Source of the DNA: Alphaproteobacteria bacterium
GTDB taxonomy: Bacteria; Pseudomonadota; Alphaproteobacteria; CACIAM-22H2
Length of the DNA stretch: 64,000 nt
NCBI GenBank assembly: GCA_016124335.1
Contig: WGNX01000001.1
Location: 62,001-126,000, forward strand
Direction of reading: 5' to 3'
The stretch's first letter is position 1, and every line of letters begins with the position of its first letter. Positions 35,127 through 47,957 of this stretch are shown here, piece after piece. The notes beneath the pieces are model-generated. The model had not been told where the DNA came from and did not search any database. It worked only from the letters and a program-made list of their open reading frames with translations. Position numbers and translations under genes: made by a program.

Positions 35127-35990
35127 TCATTTCGGTCCGGCCCACGGCGTCAGTGCACCGCGCTTGGCCGCCCGCTGGTCGCCCGCAGCCTTCTTGAAAT
35201 CGTGGCCGTACGGCGCGCTTTCGAACGAACCGTAGGCCGGGTTCGGCAGCACGATCCAGTCACGGCCCCAATGCGCGGCGTTCGCCTCGAAGACCTTCAT
35301 GCGTTCGGCCTCCGAGCCACGATAGTCATCGGTGAAATCGCCGAAATTGTCGCCGAGCAGGAGAAGGATCCGATAGTCCTTCGCGATATATGCCCGGCGC
35401 GTGCCCTTCTGCGAGCTCCAATCCGGCTTCTCGCGCGACGCGAGGACCGTGTCGACATTGCCGCCCATCGGGAAGCCGAGCGCTTCGAGATTCTTCGCGG
35501 TCGACGGCTTTTCATCGGCATTGCGGTTGGTGACGTAAAACACCTTCACGCCCTTCGACGCCGCATATTTCGCGAAGTCGACCGCGCCGGGAATGGCCGT
35601 CGACGTCCGGCTGTCGACGAACTGTGTCCATGTCTTCGGGCTAAAGGAGGTGCCCGCCGTCACGTTCCAGGCCTGATAGCCGGAATTGTCCATGACCGTT
35701 TCGTCGACATCGACGATGACCGCCGGCGGCTTTTCGGCAAACGTGCCCGTCTGTTCGACCGGTGCGGCCGTCCATGTCTTGTCGGCCAGCGCCTGATCGA
35801 GGCGCACGCGCGCAAGCGCGAAGGCACCCATCGTGGCGCCCTTGTATTCGACCGAGCGCTGCATCCACAGCACGGCATTCAGGTTGTCGTCGGCCGGCGG
35901 TGCGTCGGCTGCAATGGCCGGCACGGCGAACATGAGAAGCGCGAACGCGCCAGCGGCGATGCCGCGGCGGCAGGTTGCATTGGCAGGCAC
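35127..35990 (-). CDS. Exported HAD acid phosphatase, lipoprotein e(P4)/5'-nucleotidase family
   Basis: 287 residues from a GTG at 35990, chosen because a near-perfect GGAGGAGGT lies 5 nt upstream; no suitable ATG exists. The signal peptide ends near PAIAADAPP. It has no lipobox Cys, so unlike Haemophilus e(P4) it is probably soluble in the periplasm. Class C motif VDVDETVMDN carries the nucleophile and acid Asp; LLLGDNFGDF is the later Asp motif. Such enzymes dephosphorylate nucleotides outside the cytoplasm. It is 109 nt downstream of greA. Confidence 0.88.
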   Translation of the reverse strand: MPANATCRRGIAAGAFALLMFAVPAIAADAPPADDNLNAVLWMQRSVEYKGATMGAFALARVRLDQALADKTWTAAPVEQTGTFAEKPPAVIVDVDETVMDNSGYQAWNVTAGTSFSPKTWTQFVDSRTSTAIPGAVDFAKYAASKGVKVFYVTNRNADEKPSTAKNLEALGFPMGGNVDTVLASREKPDWSSQKGTRRAYIAKDYRILLLLGDNFGDFTDDYRGSEAERMKVFEANAAHWGRDWIVLPNPAYGSFESAPYGHDFKKAAGDQRAAKRGALTPWAGPK

Positions 35991-36099
35991 GGGGGACCTC
36001 CTCCGGGAGCGGGAAAACTGCGCCGGATGGTGTCGCACGCGCGCCAACCCGCGCAACGAAAATGTCACAAATCGCGTTACAGCAAGGGCCGCGAGGACG

Positions 36100-36573
36100 C
36101 TATTTGAAGCGGACCTTGATGATTTCGTATGCCTTGTGGCCGCGCGGGGTCGAAACTTCGACCGTGTCGCCCGCCTGCTTGTTGATGAGCGCGCGGGCAA
36201 GCGGCGAGGTAATCGAAATCCGCCCCTTTTCGACATCGGCTTCGTCGGCGCCGACGATCTGGTAGGTGGCCTCTTCGTCGGTGTCCTCGTCGGCCAGCGT
36301 GACCTTTGCCCCGAACTTCACCTGCTTGCCGGTGAGCGAGGCAACGTCGATCACTTCGCCGCGGCTGACCTTGTCCTCGAGTTCGGCGATGCGCCCCTCG
36401 ATGAACGACTGGCGCTCGCGCGCAGCGTGATATTCGGCATTTTCCGACAGGTCGCCGTGATCGCGTGCTTCGGCGATCGCACGGATAACGGCGGGTCGCT
36501 CGACCGTCTTAAGGTTCTTGAGTTCGGCTTCGAGGCGGTCGAAGCCCTCGCGCGTCATCGGAATCTTGTCCAT
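36100..36573 (-). CDS. greA: Transcription elongation factor GreA
   Basis: 157 residues from ATG 36573 ([21 protein letters not shown]). The N-terminal coiled coil has the tip acidic residues in [19 protein letters not shown], and the FKBP-like C-terminal domain ends EIIKVRF. It enters the RNA polymerase secondary channel and stimulates cleavage of backtracked RNA. It follows carB by 133 nt on the same strand, an arrangement common in alphaproteobacteria. Confidence 0.97.
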   Translation of the reverse strand: MDKIPMTREGFDRLEAELKNLKTVERPAVIRAIAEARDHGDLSENAEYHAARERQSFIEGRIAELEDKVSRGEVIDVASLTGKQVKFGAKVTLADEDTDEEATYQIVGADEADVEKGRISITSPLARALINKQAGDTVEVSTPRGHKAYEIIKVRFK

Positions 36574-36706
36574 CTCAGCCCGTACCCGAACTCCGTTTCT
36601 CCCTCGCACGAAACGACGCCAAACGCCGTTTCGCAACGCCTTCCAGCCTCGGCGATCCTCATCGGATCGGCCGTCCTGCAGTCCCGCATCGTTCGGGGGT
36701 GTGCCG

Positions 36707-39958
<3,252 letters not shown>

Positions 39959-39961
39959 GGT

Positions 39962-41146
39962 TCAGGCCGCCTTCGGGTTTGCCATCAGCGCGGTGAAGCG
40001 CTCGAACAGGTAGTGCGCGTCCTGCGGGCCGGGGCTCGCTTCGGGGTGGTACTGCACCGAAAACGCCGGCCGGTCGGTGCAGCGCAGCCCCTCGTTCGTC
40101 TTGTCGAACAGCGAGACGTGCGTGACGATTGCGGTCTTGGGCAGCGTTTCGGGCATTACGGCGAAGCCGTGATTCTGCGAGGTGATCTCGACCTTGCCGG
40201 TCTCGAGATCCTGGACCGGATGGTTGGCGCCGCGATGGCCGAGATGGAGCTTCCTGGTCTGCGCGCCGAGTGCCAGTGCGAGAAGCTGATGGCCCAGGCA
40301 GATGCCGAAGATCGGGATGCGCCTTTCCAGCAGCTTCTTGATAACCGGCACCGCATAGAGGCCGGTGGCCGCCGGATCGCCGGGGCCGTTCGACAGGAAC
40401 ACGCCGTCCGGCTTGTGGCGCAGGATGTCTTCGGCCGTGGCCGATGCCGGCACGACCGTCACCTTGCACCCCGCCTGCGCAAGGCAGCGCAGGATGTTGC
40501 GCTTGGCGCCGTAGTCAACGGCGACGACGCTGAACTTCGGCTTGGCAAGCTTTCCGTAGCCCTTGCCGAGCTGCCAGGCGGTTTCGTCCCACGCATAGCT
40601 CTGGCGCGTCGTCACGTCCTTGGCGAGATCCATGCCTTCGAGGCCGGGCCACGCCTTGGCTTCGGCGATCAGCGCCTGCGCATCAAGCTTGCCGTCGGGC
40701 GCGTGGACGAGCGTGCCGTTCGGGGCGCCCGTGTCGCGGATGTGGCGCGTAAGCGCGCGCGTATCGATGCCGCAGATGCCCGGCAGCCCGTGTGCCTTCA
40801 ACCATGCATCGAGATGACGCGTGGCGCGGAAGTTCGACGGCTCCGTGATGTCGGCGCGCAGGACGAGCCCGCGTGCTGCGGGATTGACCGTCTCGATGTC
40901 TTCCTCGTTCGTGCCGACATTGCCGACATGCGGGAACGTGAAGGTGATGATCTGCCCGGCGTAGGACGGATCGGTCAGGATTTCCTGGTAGCCGGTGATG
41001 GACGTGTTGAAGCAGACCTCGCCTGTCTTCTTCGCCGCCGCGCCGATGCCTTTGCCCCAGAAGACGGTGCCGTCGGACAACGCCAGTGCGGCCGTGGTTC
41101 CGGGCGGCGGGTTCGCGGCGGTCGTTGCGGCCTTGCGGCTGGTCAT
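39962..41146 (-). CDS. carA: Carbamoyl-phosphate synthase small subunit (glutaminase)
   Basis: 394 residues. The N-terminal CPSase_sm_chain domain (about 14-155) includes [19 protein letters not shown]; the C-terminal class I glutamine amidotransferase has the nucleophile Cys in [11 protein letters not shown] and the His/Glu pair in [10 protein letters not shown]. It releases ammonia from glutamine for CarB. First gene of carA-carB, probably followed by greA. The 251-nt gap to the divergent TetR gene holds its promoter. Confidence 0.98.
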   Translation of the reverse strand: MTSRKAATTAANPPPGTTAALALSDGTVFWGKGIGAAAKKTGEVCFNTSITGYQEILTDPSYAGQIITFTFPHVGNVGTNEEDIETVNPAARGLVLRADITEPSNFRATRHLDAWLKAHGLPGICGIDTRALTRHIRDTGAPNGTLVHAPDGKLDAQALIAEAKAWPGLEGMDLAKDVTTRQSYAWDETAWQLGKGYGKLAKPKFSVVAVDYGAKRNILRCLAQAGCKVTVVPASATAEDILRHKPDGVFLSNGPGDPAATGLYAVPVIKKLLERRIPIFGICLGHQLLALALGAQTRKLHLGHRGANHPVQDLETGKVEITSQNHGFAVMPETLPKTAIVTHVSLFDKTNEGLRCTDRPAFSVQYHPEASPGPQDAHYLFERFTALMANPKAA

Positions 41147-41307
41147 TGCGGGAATCCTTCATCCGGTCGAAACGCGCATGCTCCTTGCCGACCGCGCGAA
41201 GCCGCGTCAATGCCCCTCAAGAGCGATTTTAATTCATTGAAATAAAGCGATTTTTTATCCCGCATGGATCGACCTTGCATCCGGCGGCAAGGATTCCATG
41301 TCGTTTT

Positions 41308-41348
41308 TCTGTACCAAATGGATTAGTCTGTACTATTCGGTATATACC
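41308..41348. promoter_or_regulatory. Possible operator region before the TetR gene
   Basis: In the carA-tetR divergent gap: the perfect 10-bp palindrome GGTATATACC (41339-41348) and the octamers TCTGTACC (41308) and TCTGTACT (41327), 19 nt apart. They lie 50-90 nt before the TetR GTG start, where autoregulating TetR proteins often bind. I cannot identify a known consensus. Confidence 0.35.
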
Positions 41349-41397
41349 CGATTGCCGGTCGATTGCGAAGGACCGCGCCTGAAATACTGGGGGACCC

Positions 41398-41970
41398 GTG
41401 CCGCGCCTTGTCGCCGAACGTTCCGACATCCTGCCGAAGCTGGCCGAAACCTTCCGCACGCGCGGCTACGAAGGGGCGAGCCTTGCGCATATCGGCAAAG
41501 CGACAGGCCTCGGCAAAGGCAGCCTCTATCACTTCTTCCCGGGCGGAAAAGCCGAAATGGCCGAGGCAGTCCTCGCCGAAATGGGCGCGTGGTTCGAAAA
41601 CAGCGTCTTCGCCCCGCTCCGCTCGATTCCGGCCGGCGATGCGGCCGAGGCACGCGCGCGGATTTCCGAATCGTGCCGTGCGGTCGAACGCTACTTCGCC
41701 TCCGGCCGGCGCGTGTGCCTGTTCGCCGTTTTCGCACTTTCCGAAACGCGCAGCCTGTTCGAGAAGCAGGTGCGCGACTATTTCCGCAACTGGGTCGAGG
41801 CGCTGGCGCGCGCACTTGTCGTCGCGGGGCGCGGGCCGGCAGCCGCGCGCACCGAGGCTTTCGACGCCGTCGCGACGATCCAGGGCGCGATCGTGCTGGC
41901 GCGCGCGGCTTCCGACGAGCGCGTCTTCGCCGGCGCGCTGGCGCGCATCGAGGCGCGGCTGCTGGGTTAG
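41398..41970 (+). CDS. TetR-family transcriptional regulator
   Basis: 190 residues from a GTG at 41398 (a G-run lies just upstream). HTH: ILPKLAETFRTRGYEGASLAHIGKATGLGKGSLYHFFPGGKAEMA (about 10-54). The layout, with KGSLYHFFPGGK and a C-terminal domain of YxaF/LmrA type, suggests control of a transporter or detoxification enzyme, but no obvious target is adjacent. Convergent with glcF with a 4-nt overlap; divergent from carA. Confidence 0.92.
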   Translation: MPRLVAERSDILPKLAETFRTRGYEGASLAHIGKATGLGKGSLYHFFPGGKAEMAEAVLAEMGAWFENSVFAPLRSIPAGDAAEARARISESCRAVERYFASGRRVCLFAVFALSETRSLFEKQVRDYFRNWVEALARALVVAGRGPAAARTEAFDAVATIQGAIVLARAASDERVFAGALARIEARLLG

Positions 41971-43265
41971 TTCATCGCTTCGGGCTTCGGCCCGCCGGTG
42001 GCCCAGTCGATCAACTCGACCGTGTGGACGACCGGCATGTCCGCCGCCGCGGCGATCTGCGCCATGCAGCCGATATTCCCGGCCGCCACCACCGCCGCGC
42101 CCGTCGCCTTGAGGTTCGCCACCTTGCGCGCCTGCAACGCCGCGGCGATTTCAGGCTGCATGAGGTTATAAGTCCCGGCCGATCCGCAGCACAATTGGCC
42201 CTCCGCCGGATCACGGACGTCAAATCCGGCTTTTGCAAGCAGGCTGCGCGGCAACGCGCCCAGCTTCTGCCCGTGCTGGAGCGAGCAGGCGGAATGGTAG
42301 GCAACCGCGATCTTGTCGGGCGCCTTCGCCTCGGGTGCGAGTTCGGCAAGCAGTTCGCTCACGTCCCGCGTGCGCTTCGAGATTTCCGCCGCGGCATCGC
42401 GAAGTTCCGCATCCTCGCGGAACATGAAGCCGTAATCCTTCACGGTCGTGCCGCAACCCGACGCGTTGACCACGACCGCGTCAGGCCCCTTGCCGTCCCA
42501 CAGCTTCATCCATGCGCGGATGTTCGCTGCTGCCGCGATATGGCTGGCGTCGGTCTTGCCCATATGGTGCACGAGCGCCCCGCAGCAGCCGGCACCCTCC
42601 GCGACCGCAACCTCGCAACCCAGCCGCGACAGCAGGCGCACGGTCGCCTCGTTGAGCTGCGGGGCAAGCACCTGCTGCGCGCAGCCGCTGAGCAGAGCGA
42701 CGCGCATGCGCACCGGCCCCCGTGCTGCAAAGACCTGCGGCAGGTCGACCGGCGACGGCGACGGGATCGCCTTTGGCGCCATGCGCAGCATCGCCCGCAG
42801 CCGTGCAAGCGGGCCCCGCTTCGGCAGCAGGCAGGCGAGCGGCCGCGCGAACATCGCGCCGATCAGTGCGAAACGGAACCGCGCCGGGCTCGGCAGCACG
42901 AATGCGAGGACCGCGCGCAGCAGCCGGTCATGCCACGGCCGTGCGAACGTTTCCTCGATGTGCGCACGCGCATGATCGACCAGATGCATGTAGTTCACGC
43001 CCGACGGGCACGTCGTCATGCACGAAAGACACGACAGGCACCGGTCGACATGGCGCACCGTGCGCGCGTCGGCCGGCCGGCCCTTCTCGAACATGTCCTT
43101 GATCAGATAGATGCGCCCGCGCGGGCTGTCGAGTTCGTCGCCCAGCAGCACATAGGTCGGACAGGTCGCCGTGCAGAAGCCGCAATGCACGCATTTGCGA
43201 AGGATCGATTCCGATTCGCGAACGTCGGCATCGGCAAGCTGGGCAAGCGTGAAGGAGGTCTGCAT
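41967..43265 (-). CDS. glcF: Glycolate oxidase iron-sulfur subunit GlcF
   Basis: 432 residues from ATG 43265, with GGAGGT 6 nt upstream. Two 4Fe-4S motifs near the N-terminus (CVHCGFCTATCP about 25-36; CLSCLSCMTTCP about 75-86) and two CCG domains (GCCGALVHHMG; CCGSAGTYN). It passes electrons from GlcDE to the respiratory chain during oxidation of glycolate to glyoxylate. Last gene of glcDEF, 7 nt after glcE. Confidence 0.95.
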   Translation of the reverse strand: MQTSFTLAQLADADVRESESILRKCVHCGFCTATCPTYVLLGDELDSPRGRIYLIKDMFEKGRPADARTVRHVDRCLSCLSCMTTCPSGVNYMHLVDHARAHIEETFARPWHDRLLRAVLAFVLPSPARFRFALIGAMFARPLACLLPKRGPLARLRAMLRMAPKAIPSPSPVDLPQVFAARGPVRMRVALLSGCAQQVLAPQLNEATVRLLSRLGCEVAVAEGAGCCGALVHHMGKTDASHIAAAANIRAWMKLWDGKGPDAVVVNASGCGTTVKDYGFMFREDAELRDAAAEISKRTRDVSELLAELAPEAKAPDKIAVAYHSACSLQHGQKLGALPRSLLAKAGFDVRDPAEGQLCCGSAGTYNLMQPEIAAALQARKVANLKATGAAVVAAGNIGCMAQIAAAADMPVVHTVELIDWATGGPKPEAMN

Positions 43266-43272
43266 GAGCGGC

Positions 43273-44475
43273 TCAGATTCCTTCGAACATTCGTCCGGGA
43301 TTGAGGATGCCGCGCGGATCGAACTGCGCCTTGACGCCGCGGTTGAGCGCGGCGACCCCGGGTGCGGGTGGCTCGAATACGGGCACGCGCGCGCGAAGAC
43401 CGGCGGACGCACGCATAAGCGTCGCATGACCTTCGCCAAACGAGGCCCGGATCGGACCTGCCGAGGCATCGCCGGCTTCGGGCGTGGCGAGCCAGACAAG
43501 CCCGCCGCCCCAATCGAGGAACCAGTCCGCACCCGGAACCGCCGCGGCGACGGCGGGCCCGTGTGTCGGCGCCACCGAAACGCGCCACAGGGCCGCGCTC
43601 GTATCGGGCAGCAGCGGGGCCACGTCGCGGATCTCGCGCCACAGCTTGACCGAGCGCATCGAATGCAGTTCCTCGACCGCGCCGAACGTACCGAGGCTGG
43701 TGCGGAGCGCTTCGCATCGGGCGGCGACCGAAACGGCCGTCCCCTCGACGCGGATCGCGGTCACGCTCGCACCGGCGCCGGAGACATGATCGACCGCCGA
43801 TCGCCTTGCGACGGCTTCCGGCAGATAGGCCGCGCCGGATACTTCCCACGGGCTGTTGAGCGCATCTGCCATTGCCGCGACGGCCTTGGCGGGCTCAAGT
43901 CCGAAGACCAGCACGCTGCGCGTCTTCGCGGCGGCAGGCATCACCTTGACCGTCACACGGTCGACGATGGCAAGCGTGCCCATCGAACCGGCGACCAGCT
44001 TGGGCAGGTCATAACCCGTCACGTTCTTGACCACGCGGCCGCCGGCCTTGAATTCCTCGCCGCGACCCGACACGCCCGAGAAACCGAGGAAATGGTCGCG
44101 CGCGGCACCCATCTTGATGCGGCGCGGGCCGGCGAGATTGGCGCCAAGCGCGCCGCCGATCGTCCCGCCTTCAGGCGCGAGGCCGTAGAGCGCGCCGAAG
44201 TCCGGCGGCTCGAACGCAAGGATCTGCGCGCGCTGTTCGAGCAGCAGCAGAATCTCGCGCATCGGCGTGGCCGCCCCGCAGGTCAAAACCAGTTCCTCGG
44301 GCTCGTATTCGATGTCGCCGCGAAGTGCGGAGACGTCGAGCTTGCGCCCCGGTCGCTCGGGGCGGCCCAGCGCCGCCTTGGAGCCGCCGGCCACGATGTC
44401 GAGCGCCTCGCCCTCGGCCGCAGCCCAGGCGACGGCATCGCACAAATCCTTCGCGTCGCGCGGTTTCAGGTCCAT
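43273..44475 (-). CDS. glcE: Glycolate oxidase FAD-binding subunit GlcE
   Basis: 400 residues. The PCMH-type FAD domain occupies about 1-185 with GGSKAALG and LAPEGGTIGGALGANLAGPRR, followed by the SGRGEEFKAGGRVVKNVTGYDLPKL segment typical of GlcE. It pairs with GlcD to oxidise glycolate. It sits between glcD (6 nt) and glcF (7 nt), clearly one operon. Confidence 0.95.
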   Translation of the reverse strand: MDLKPRDAKDLCDAVAWAAAEGEALDIVAGGSKAALGRPERPGRKLDVSALRGDIEYEPEELVLTCGAATPMREILLLLEQRAQILAFEPPDFGALYGLAPEGGTIGGALGANLAGPRRIKMGAARDHFLGFSGVSGRGEEFKAGGRVVKNVTGYDLPKLVAGSMGTLAIVDRVTVKVMPAAAKTRSVLVFGLEPAKAVAAMADALNSPWEVSGAAYLPEAVARRSAVDHVSGAGASVTAIRVEGTAVSVAARCEALRTSLGTFGAVEELHSMRSVKLWREIRDVAPLLPDTSAALWRVSVAPTHGPAVAAAVPGADWFLDWGGGLVWLATPEAGDASAGPIRASFGEGHATLMRASAGLRARVPVFEPPAPGVAALNRGVKAQFDPRGILNPGRMFEGI

Positions 44476-44481
44476 CGTGCG

Positions 44482-45972
44482 TCAGAACCGCGGCAGGTCG
44501 GGAAACGGCACCTGCCCCTTGTGCACGCGCATCTTGCCCATCTCGGCGCAGCGATGGAGCTGCGGGAAGACCTTGCCGGGATTGAGCAGCGCATCGGGAT
44601 CGAAGGCGCATTTGAGGCGCATCTGCGTGGCGAGATCGTCTTCGTCGAACATCGCGGGCATCAGGTCGCGCTTTTCGATCCCCACGCCATGCTCGCCCGT
44701 GAGCACGCCGCCGACGTCCACGCACAGGCGCAGGATGTCGGCGCCGCACTTCTCGGCGGCGATCAGCTCGCCTTCCTTGTTCGCGTCGAACAGGATCAGC
44801 GGGTGAAGATTGCCGTCGCCGGCATGGAACACGTTGGCCACGCCCACGCCGTGCCGCTTGGCGATGTCGGATATGCCGCGCAGCACTTCGGCGAGCTTCT
44901 TTCGCGGGATCGTGCCGTCCATGCACATATAATCGGGGCTGATGCGGCCGACCGCGGGAAACGCCGCCTTGCGGCCCGCCCAGAAGCGCATCCGCTCGTC
45001 GTCGCCTTCGGAAATGCGACTTGAAACCGCGTTGTTCTCGCGCGCGATCCGGTCGACCGACGCGATCAGTTCGTCGACTTCCGCGCGCGGTCCGTCCAGT
45101 TCGACGATCAGCAGGCTTTCGACGTCGAGCGGATATCCTGCATGCACGAACGCTTCGGCCGCGTGGATGGCCGGCTTGTCCATCATCTCGATGCCGCCGG
45201 GAATGATGCCCTCGGCGATGATCTGGGCAACGCAGTTGCCGCCATCCTCGAGCGTCGGGAACCCGACAAGAACCGCACGCGCCGTTTCCGGCTTGCGCAG
45301 CAATCGCACGGTCACCTCGGTAACGACGCCGAGCAGCCCTTCGGAACCCACGACGACGCCGAGCAGGTCGTAGCCGCCGGCATCGAGATGCTTGCCGCCC
45401 AGCCTTACGATCTCGCCAGCCATCGTCACCATCTCGACGCCAAGCACGTTGTTGGTCGTTAGGCCGTATTTGAGACAATGGACGCCCCCGGAATTCTCCG
45501 CGACGTTGCCGCCGATCGTGCAGGCGATCTGCGAGGACGGATCGGGCGCGTAATAGAAGCCGGCATGCTGGACCGCCTGCGTGATGCCGAGATTCGTCAC
45601 GCCGGGCTGCACGCGTGCGCAGCGGTTCGCGTAGTCGATATCGAGCACCTTGTTGAACTTCGCCATGCCGAGCAGCACGCCATCCTCAAGCGGCAGCGCG
45701 CCGCCGGAAAGCCCCGTGCCGGCACCGCGCGGCACGACGCGGATGTTGCCTTGCTTGCAGTATTTGAGAACGCGCGCGACCTGATCGACCGTCGAGGGAA
45801 GCACGACAACCATCGGAATCGCCCGATAGATCGAAAGACCGTCGCTTTCGAACGCGCGACGTTCCTCGAGCGCGTCGATCACGCCCTCGCCCGGCACGAT
45901 CGCGCGCAGGTCGGCGACGATCCCCTCTCGGCGCGAAAGCACGGCCTGATCGAGGGCCGGCATTGTCAGCAT
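44482..45972 (-). CDS. glcD: Glycolate oxidase subunit GlcD (FAD-linked oxidase)
   Basis: 496 residues from ATG 45972 with GGGGAG upstream; an ATG at 46032 would add 20 residues. FAD-binding PCMH domain about 50-230 (VVPRGAGTGLSGGALPLEDGVLLGM; GGNVAENSGGVHCLKYG) and a C-terminal FAD-oxidase domain ending HGVGIEKRDLMP near the metal site. Catalytic subunit of the glycolate (or D-lactate-like) oxidase. First gene of glcDEF; the rpmJ terminator upstream separates the units. Confidence 0.95.
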   Translation of the reverse strand: MLTMPALDQAVLSRREGIVADLRAIVPGEGVIDALEERRAFESDGLSIYRAIPMVVVLPSTVDQVARVLKYCKQGNIRVVPRGAGTGLSGGALPLEDGVLLGMAKFNKVLDIDYANRCARVQPGVTNLGITQAVQHAGFYYAPDPSSQIACTIGGNVAENSGGVHCLKYGLTTNNVLGVEMVTMAGEIVRLGGKHLDAGGYDLLGVVVGSEGLLGVVTEVTVRLLRKPETARAVLVGFPTLEDGGNCVAQIIAEGIIPGGIEMMDKPAIHAAEAFVHAGYPLDVESLLIVELDGPRAEVDELIASVDRIARENNAVSSRISEGDDERMRFWAGRKAAFPAVGRISPDYMCMDGTIPRKKLAEVLRGISDIAKRHGVGVANVFHAGDGNLHPLILFDANKEGELIAAEKCGADILRLCVDVGGVLTGEHGVGIEKRDLMPAMFDEDDLATQMRLKCAFDPDALLNPGKVFPQLHRCAEMGKMRVHKGQVPFPDLPRF

Positions 45973-46030
45973 GGCGTTTCGCTCCCCACGAATTGCACCA
46001 CCAAATTTAGGGTGCGCCCGTCCGGCGCCC

Positions 46031-46069
46031 AAAGAAAAAACCGCGCCGGTCGCCCGGCGCGGTTTTTTT
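46031..46069 (-). terminator. Intrinsic terminator downstream of rpmJ
   Basis: Stem CCGCGCCGG/CCGGCGCGG-type (46041-46062) with a short loop, flanked by A-runs on the left (46031-46040) and seven T on the right (46063-46069), so it can work in both directions. On the minus strand it lies about 30 nt after the rpmJ stop and before glcD. Confidence 0.9.
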
Positions 46070-46098
46070 GGAAGAACGGCGGCGAAAGCCGGGCCGCT

Positions 46099-46224
46099 TC
46101 AGCCCTGGCGGGCCTTGAAGCGCGGGTTCTTCTTGTTGATGACGTAGACGCGGCCCTTGCGGCGCACGATCTTGCAGTTCTTGTCGCGCTTCTTGGCCGA
46201 CTTGAGCGAGTTAACGACCTTCAT
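46099..46224 (-). CDS. rpmJ: 50S ribosomal protein L36
   Basis: 41 residues ([20 protein letters not shown] then [20 protein letters not shown]). It is the L36 form that lacks the four-ligand zinc ribbon: only one Cys remains, as is normal for alphaproteobacterial L36. It completes the large ribosomal subunit. It stands alone, away from any ribosomal protein operon, with its own terminator. Confidence 0.97.
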   Translation of the reverse strand: MKVVNSLKSAKKRDKNCKIVRRKGRVYVINKKNPRFKARQG

Positions 46225-46616
46225 GATCCGACGTCCCGGTGGCTCGAATGACAGAGCGGCAAGGGGCACGCCCCGGCCGAAAGAGGCGCGACCATACGGA
46301 CGCCCCGCCCCCCTGTCAACCCGTCCGAAACACGTCATTTGGCCAATCCGTTAGCTGGAATTCGTGCCCCCGCGCGACCTCCGCATACCCGCCCGGCGGA
46401 CCCGTCGCTGTTCACGTGGATTCAGTCGGGGCCGCTCGCGGATGCTACGAAGTGGATGAATTTATTACTCATATTTTAACCTTAAATATGCGCGCCTCCG
46501 GGACACGGTCGTTGATTTCAAAGCAATATTTGTGAAGTCCGTTGATCTAGCGCACAGCATACAATTGGTGTCGCCGCTAAAGTTGCGTCCAAGATTGAAC
46601 CGCGAAATGCACCGGC
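46225..46616. other. 392-nt divergent intergenic region between rpmJ and the HD-GYP gene
   Basis: No gene seen. The right half is AT-rich compared with its surroundings and holds the perfect inverted repeat CATATTT-N7-AAATATG (46470-46490), about 130-150 nt before the HD-GYP gene. The rpmJ promoter must lie in the left part; I could not place it with confidence. Confidence 0.5.
46470..46490. repeat. 21-bp inverted repeat in the rpmJ/HD-GYP gap
   Basis: Perfect 7-bp arms CATATTT and AAATATG around TAACCTT in an AT-rich patch. A possible operator or promoter element; no known consensus recognised. Confidence 0.4.
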
Positions 46617-47924
46617 GTGCATGGCGCTTTGGTCAGACGGAGCCTCCCCCAAGTGGAATTGCGCGCTTACCCCGCCCGGTTCGTACCGCCCCCGCAGCCG
46701 GGCCTGACGATCCCGAAGGTCGATCTCGTTCTGGCGCTGGGGCGAGCGATTGAACTGTTGGACGCGGATCTGAGTGCGCAGCAAAAGCGCGTCGCGCTGA
46801 TTGCCGCGAATATCGTAGGCGCCATGGGGCTTGGCCGCGCCGAAATCGCCCGGACGATCATGGCGGCGCTGCTGCACGGCGTCGGGGCGCTCGCGCCGGC
46901 CCCGCACGGGAATTCCACCGCCGTCAGCGCGCGGTTCCTCGAAATATCGCCGCTGACCCGGGATCTCGCCCCCATCGTAGCCGCTTCGCGCGATTTTCAA
47001 CCCGCGATCGGAATGCGGCTCGGCCTCACGCTCAACGACGCCCTGCTCGCGCAGGCGCTGCATCTTGCCCACCATGTCGACGAGGCGATTGATCCCGCCA
47101 GATTCGTGCTCGCGCAGGCGGCCGAACGCCGGAATGGCGCGCTTGAATTTACCCGAACGGGCTTGGACGCGCGCCTCGTCGACGCCTTTGCCCGCACGAG
47201 TCACGCCGATTCGTTCTGGCTCGATGCGACGAATTTCGACATCGACACGCGAATTCGGGCTCGCCTCTCCCATATGGCCAACGCCCAGGCCGACTTGGAT
47301 GCAGTACAGGATTTCGCACGTCTCTATTCGGTGCTCGTCGATGCGCGATCGCCCTATACGGCGACCCATTCGTGGGGCGTCGCGGCGGTCGCGAATTTCA
47401 TCGCCTCGTGCAGCCGCTTCGACGGCGAAACGGTGCAACAGATCGAAATCGCCGCGCAACTGCACGACATCGGCAAGCTCGTCGTCCCAAGCCAGATCAT
47501 CGAAAAGCCGGCGAACCTGACGGTCGAGGAATTCGGCACCGTGCGCAGTCATGCCTATTTCACGGGCACCTTGCTGTCGAGCGTACCGGGCCTTGAACGA
47601 ATCGCGGAGTGGGCCAAGGGCCACCACGAAAAGCTCGACGGCACCGGCTATCCGATGGGGCTGGCGGGTGCCCGCATTTCGCCGGAGACGCGCGTAATCG
47701 CGGTTGCCGACCAATTCGTCGCACTGACCGAGGACCGGCCCTACCGCGCGGGACTATCGGGACAACGCGCGCTGGAAATGCTCGGCGAGGCCGCCGAACG
47801 CGGCGCGATCGACCGGCAGATCGTGGCGATCGTCCACGAAAAATTCGCAACCGTCGACGCGATTCGCCGTCATGCGCAGAACGTCGAGCGCGACGAGATC
47901 AAGACGATCCTGCGGGCGCACTGA
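46617..47924 (+). CDS. HD-GYP domain protein (putative c-di-GMP phosphodiesterase)
   Basis: 435 residues from GTG 46617; GTG 46653, preceded by CGGAG, may be the true start. The C-terminal HD-GYP domain (about 235-425) has THSWGVA, LHDIGKLVVP (the HD pair) and HHEKLDGTGYP (the GYP motif), then AVADQFVALTEDRPYR, all catalytic positions for hydrolysing c-di-GMP. The N-terminal ~200 residues resemble a second HD fold whose HD has become HG (ALLHGVGAL), probably regulatory. It is followed by a PAS protein (33 nt) and a chemoreceptor. Confidence 0.88.
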   Translation: MHGALVRRSLPQVELRAYPARFVPPPQPGLTIPKVDLVLALGRAIELLDADLSAQQKRVALIAANIVGAMGLGRAEIARTIMAALLHGVGALAPAPHGNSTAVSARFLEISPLTRDLAPIVAASRDFQPAIGMRLGLTLNDALLAQALHLAHHVDEAIDPARFVLAQAAERRNGALEFTRTGLDARLVDAFARTSHADSFWLDATNFDIDTRIRARLSHMANAQADLDAVQDFARLYSVLVDARSPYTATHSWGVAAVANFIASCSRFDGETVQQIEIAAQLHDIGKLVVPSQIIEKPANLTVEEFGTVRSHAYFTGTLLSSVPGLERIAEWAKGHHEKLDGTGYPMGLAGARISPETRVIAVADQFVALTEDRPYRAGLSGQRALEMLGEAAERGAIDRQIVAIVHEKFATVDAIRRHAQNVERDEIKTILRAH

Positions 47925-47957
47925 GTTGACTCACGAGAAATTCCGGGAGAAGGCGAA

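Noticed and set aside
41223-41255. Two copies of GCGATTTT upstream of carA as an ArgR/PyrR-type site
   Set aside because: Too short and not matching a consensus known to me; treated as chance in an AT-rich promoter.
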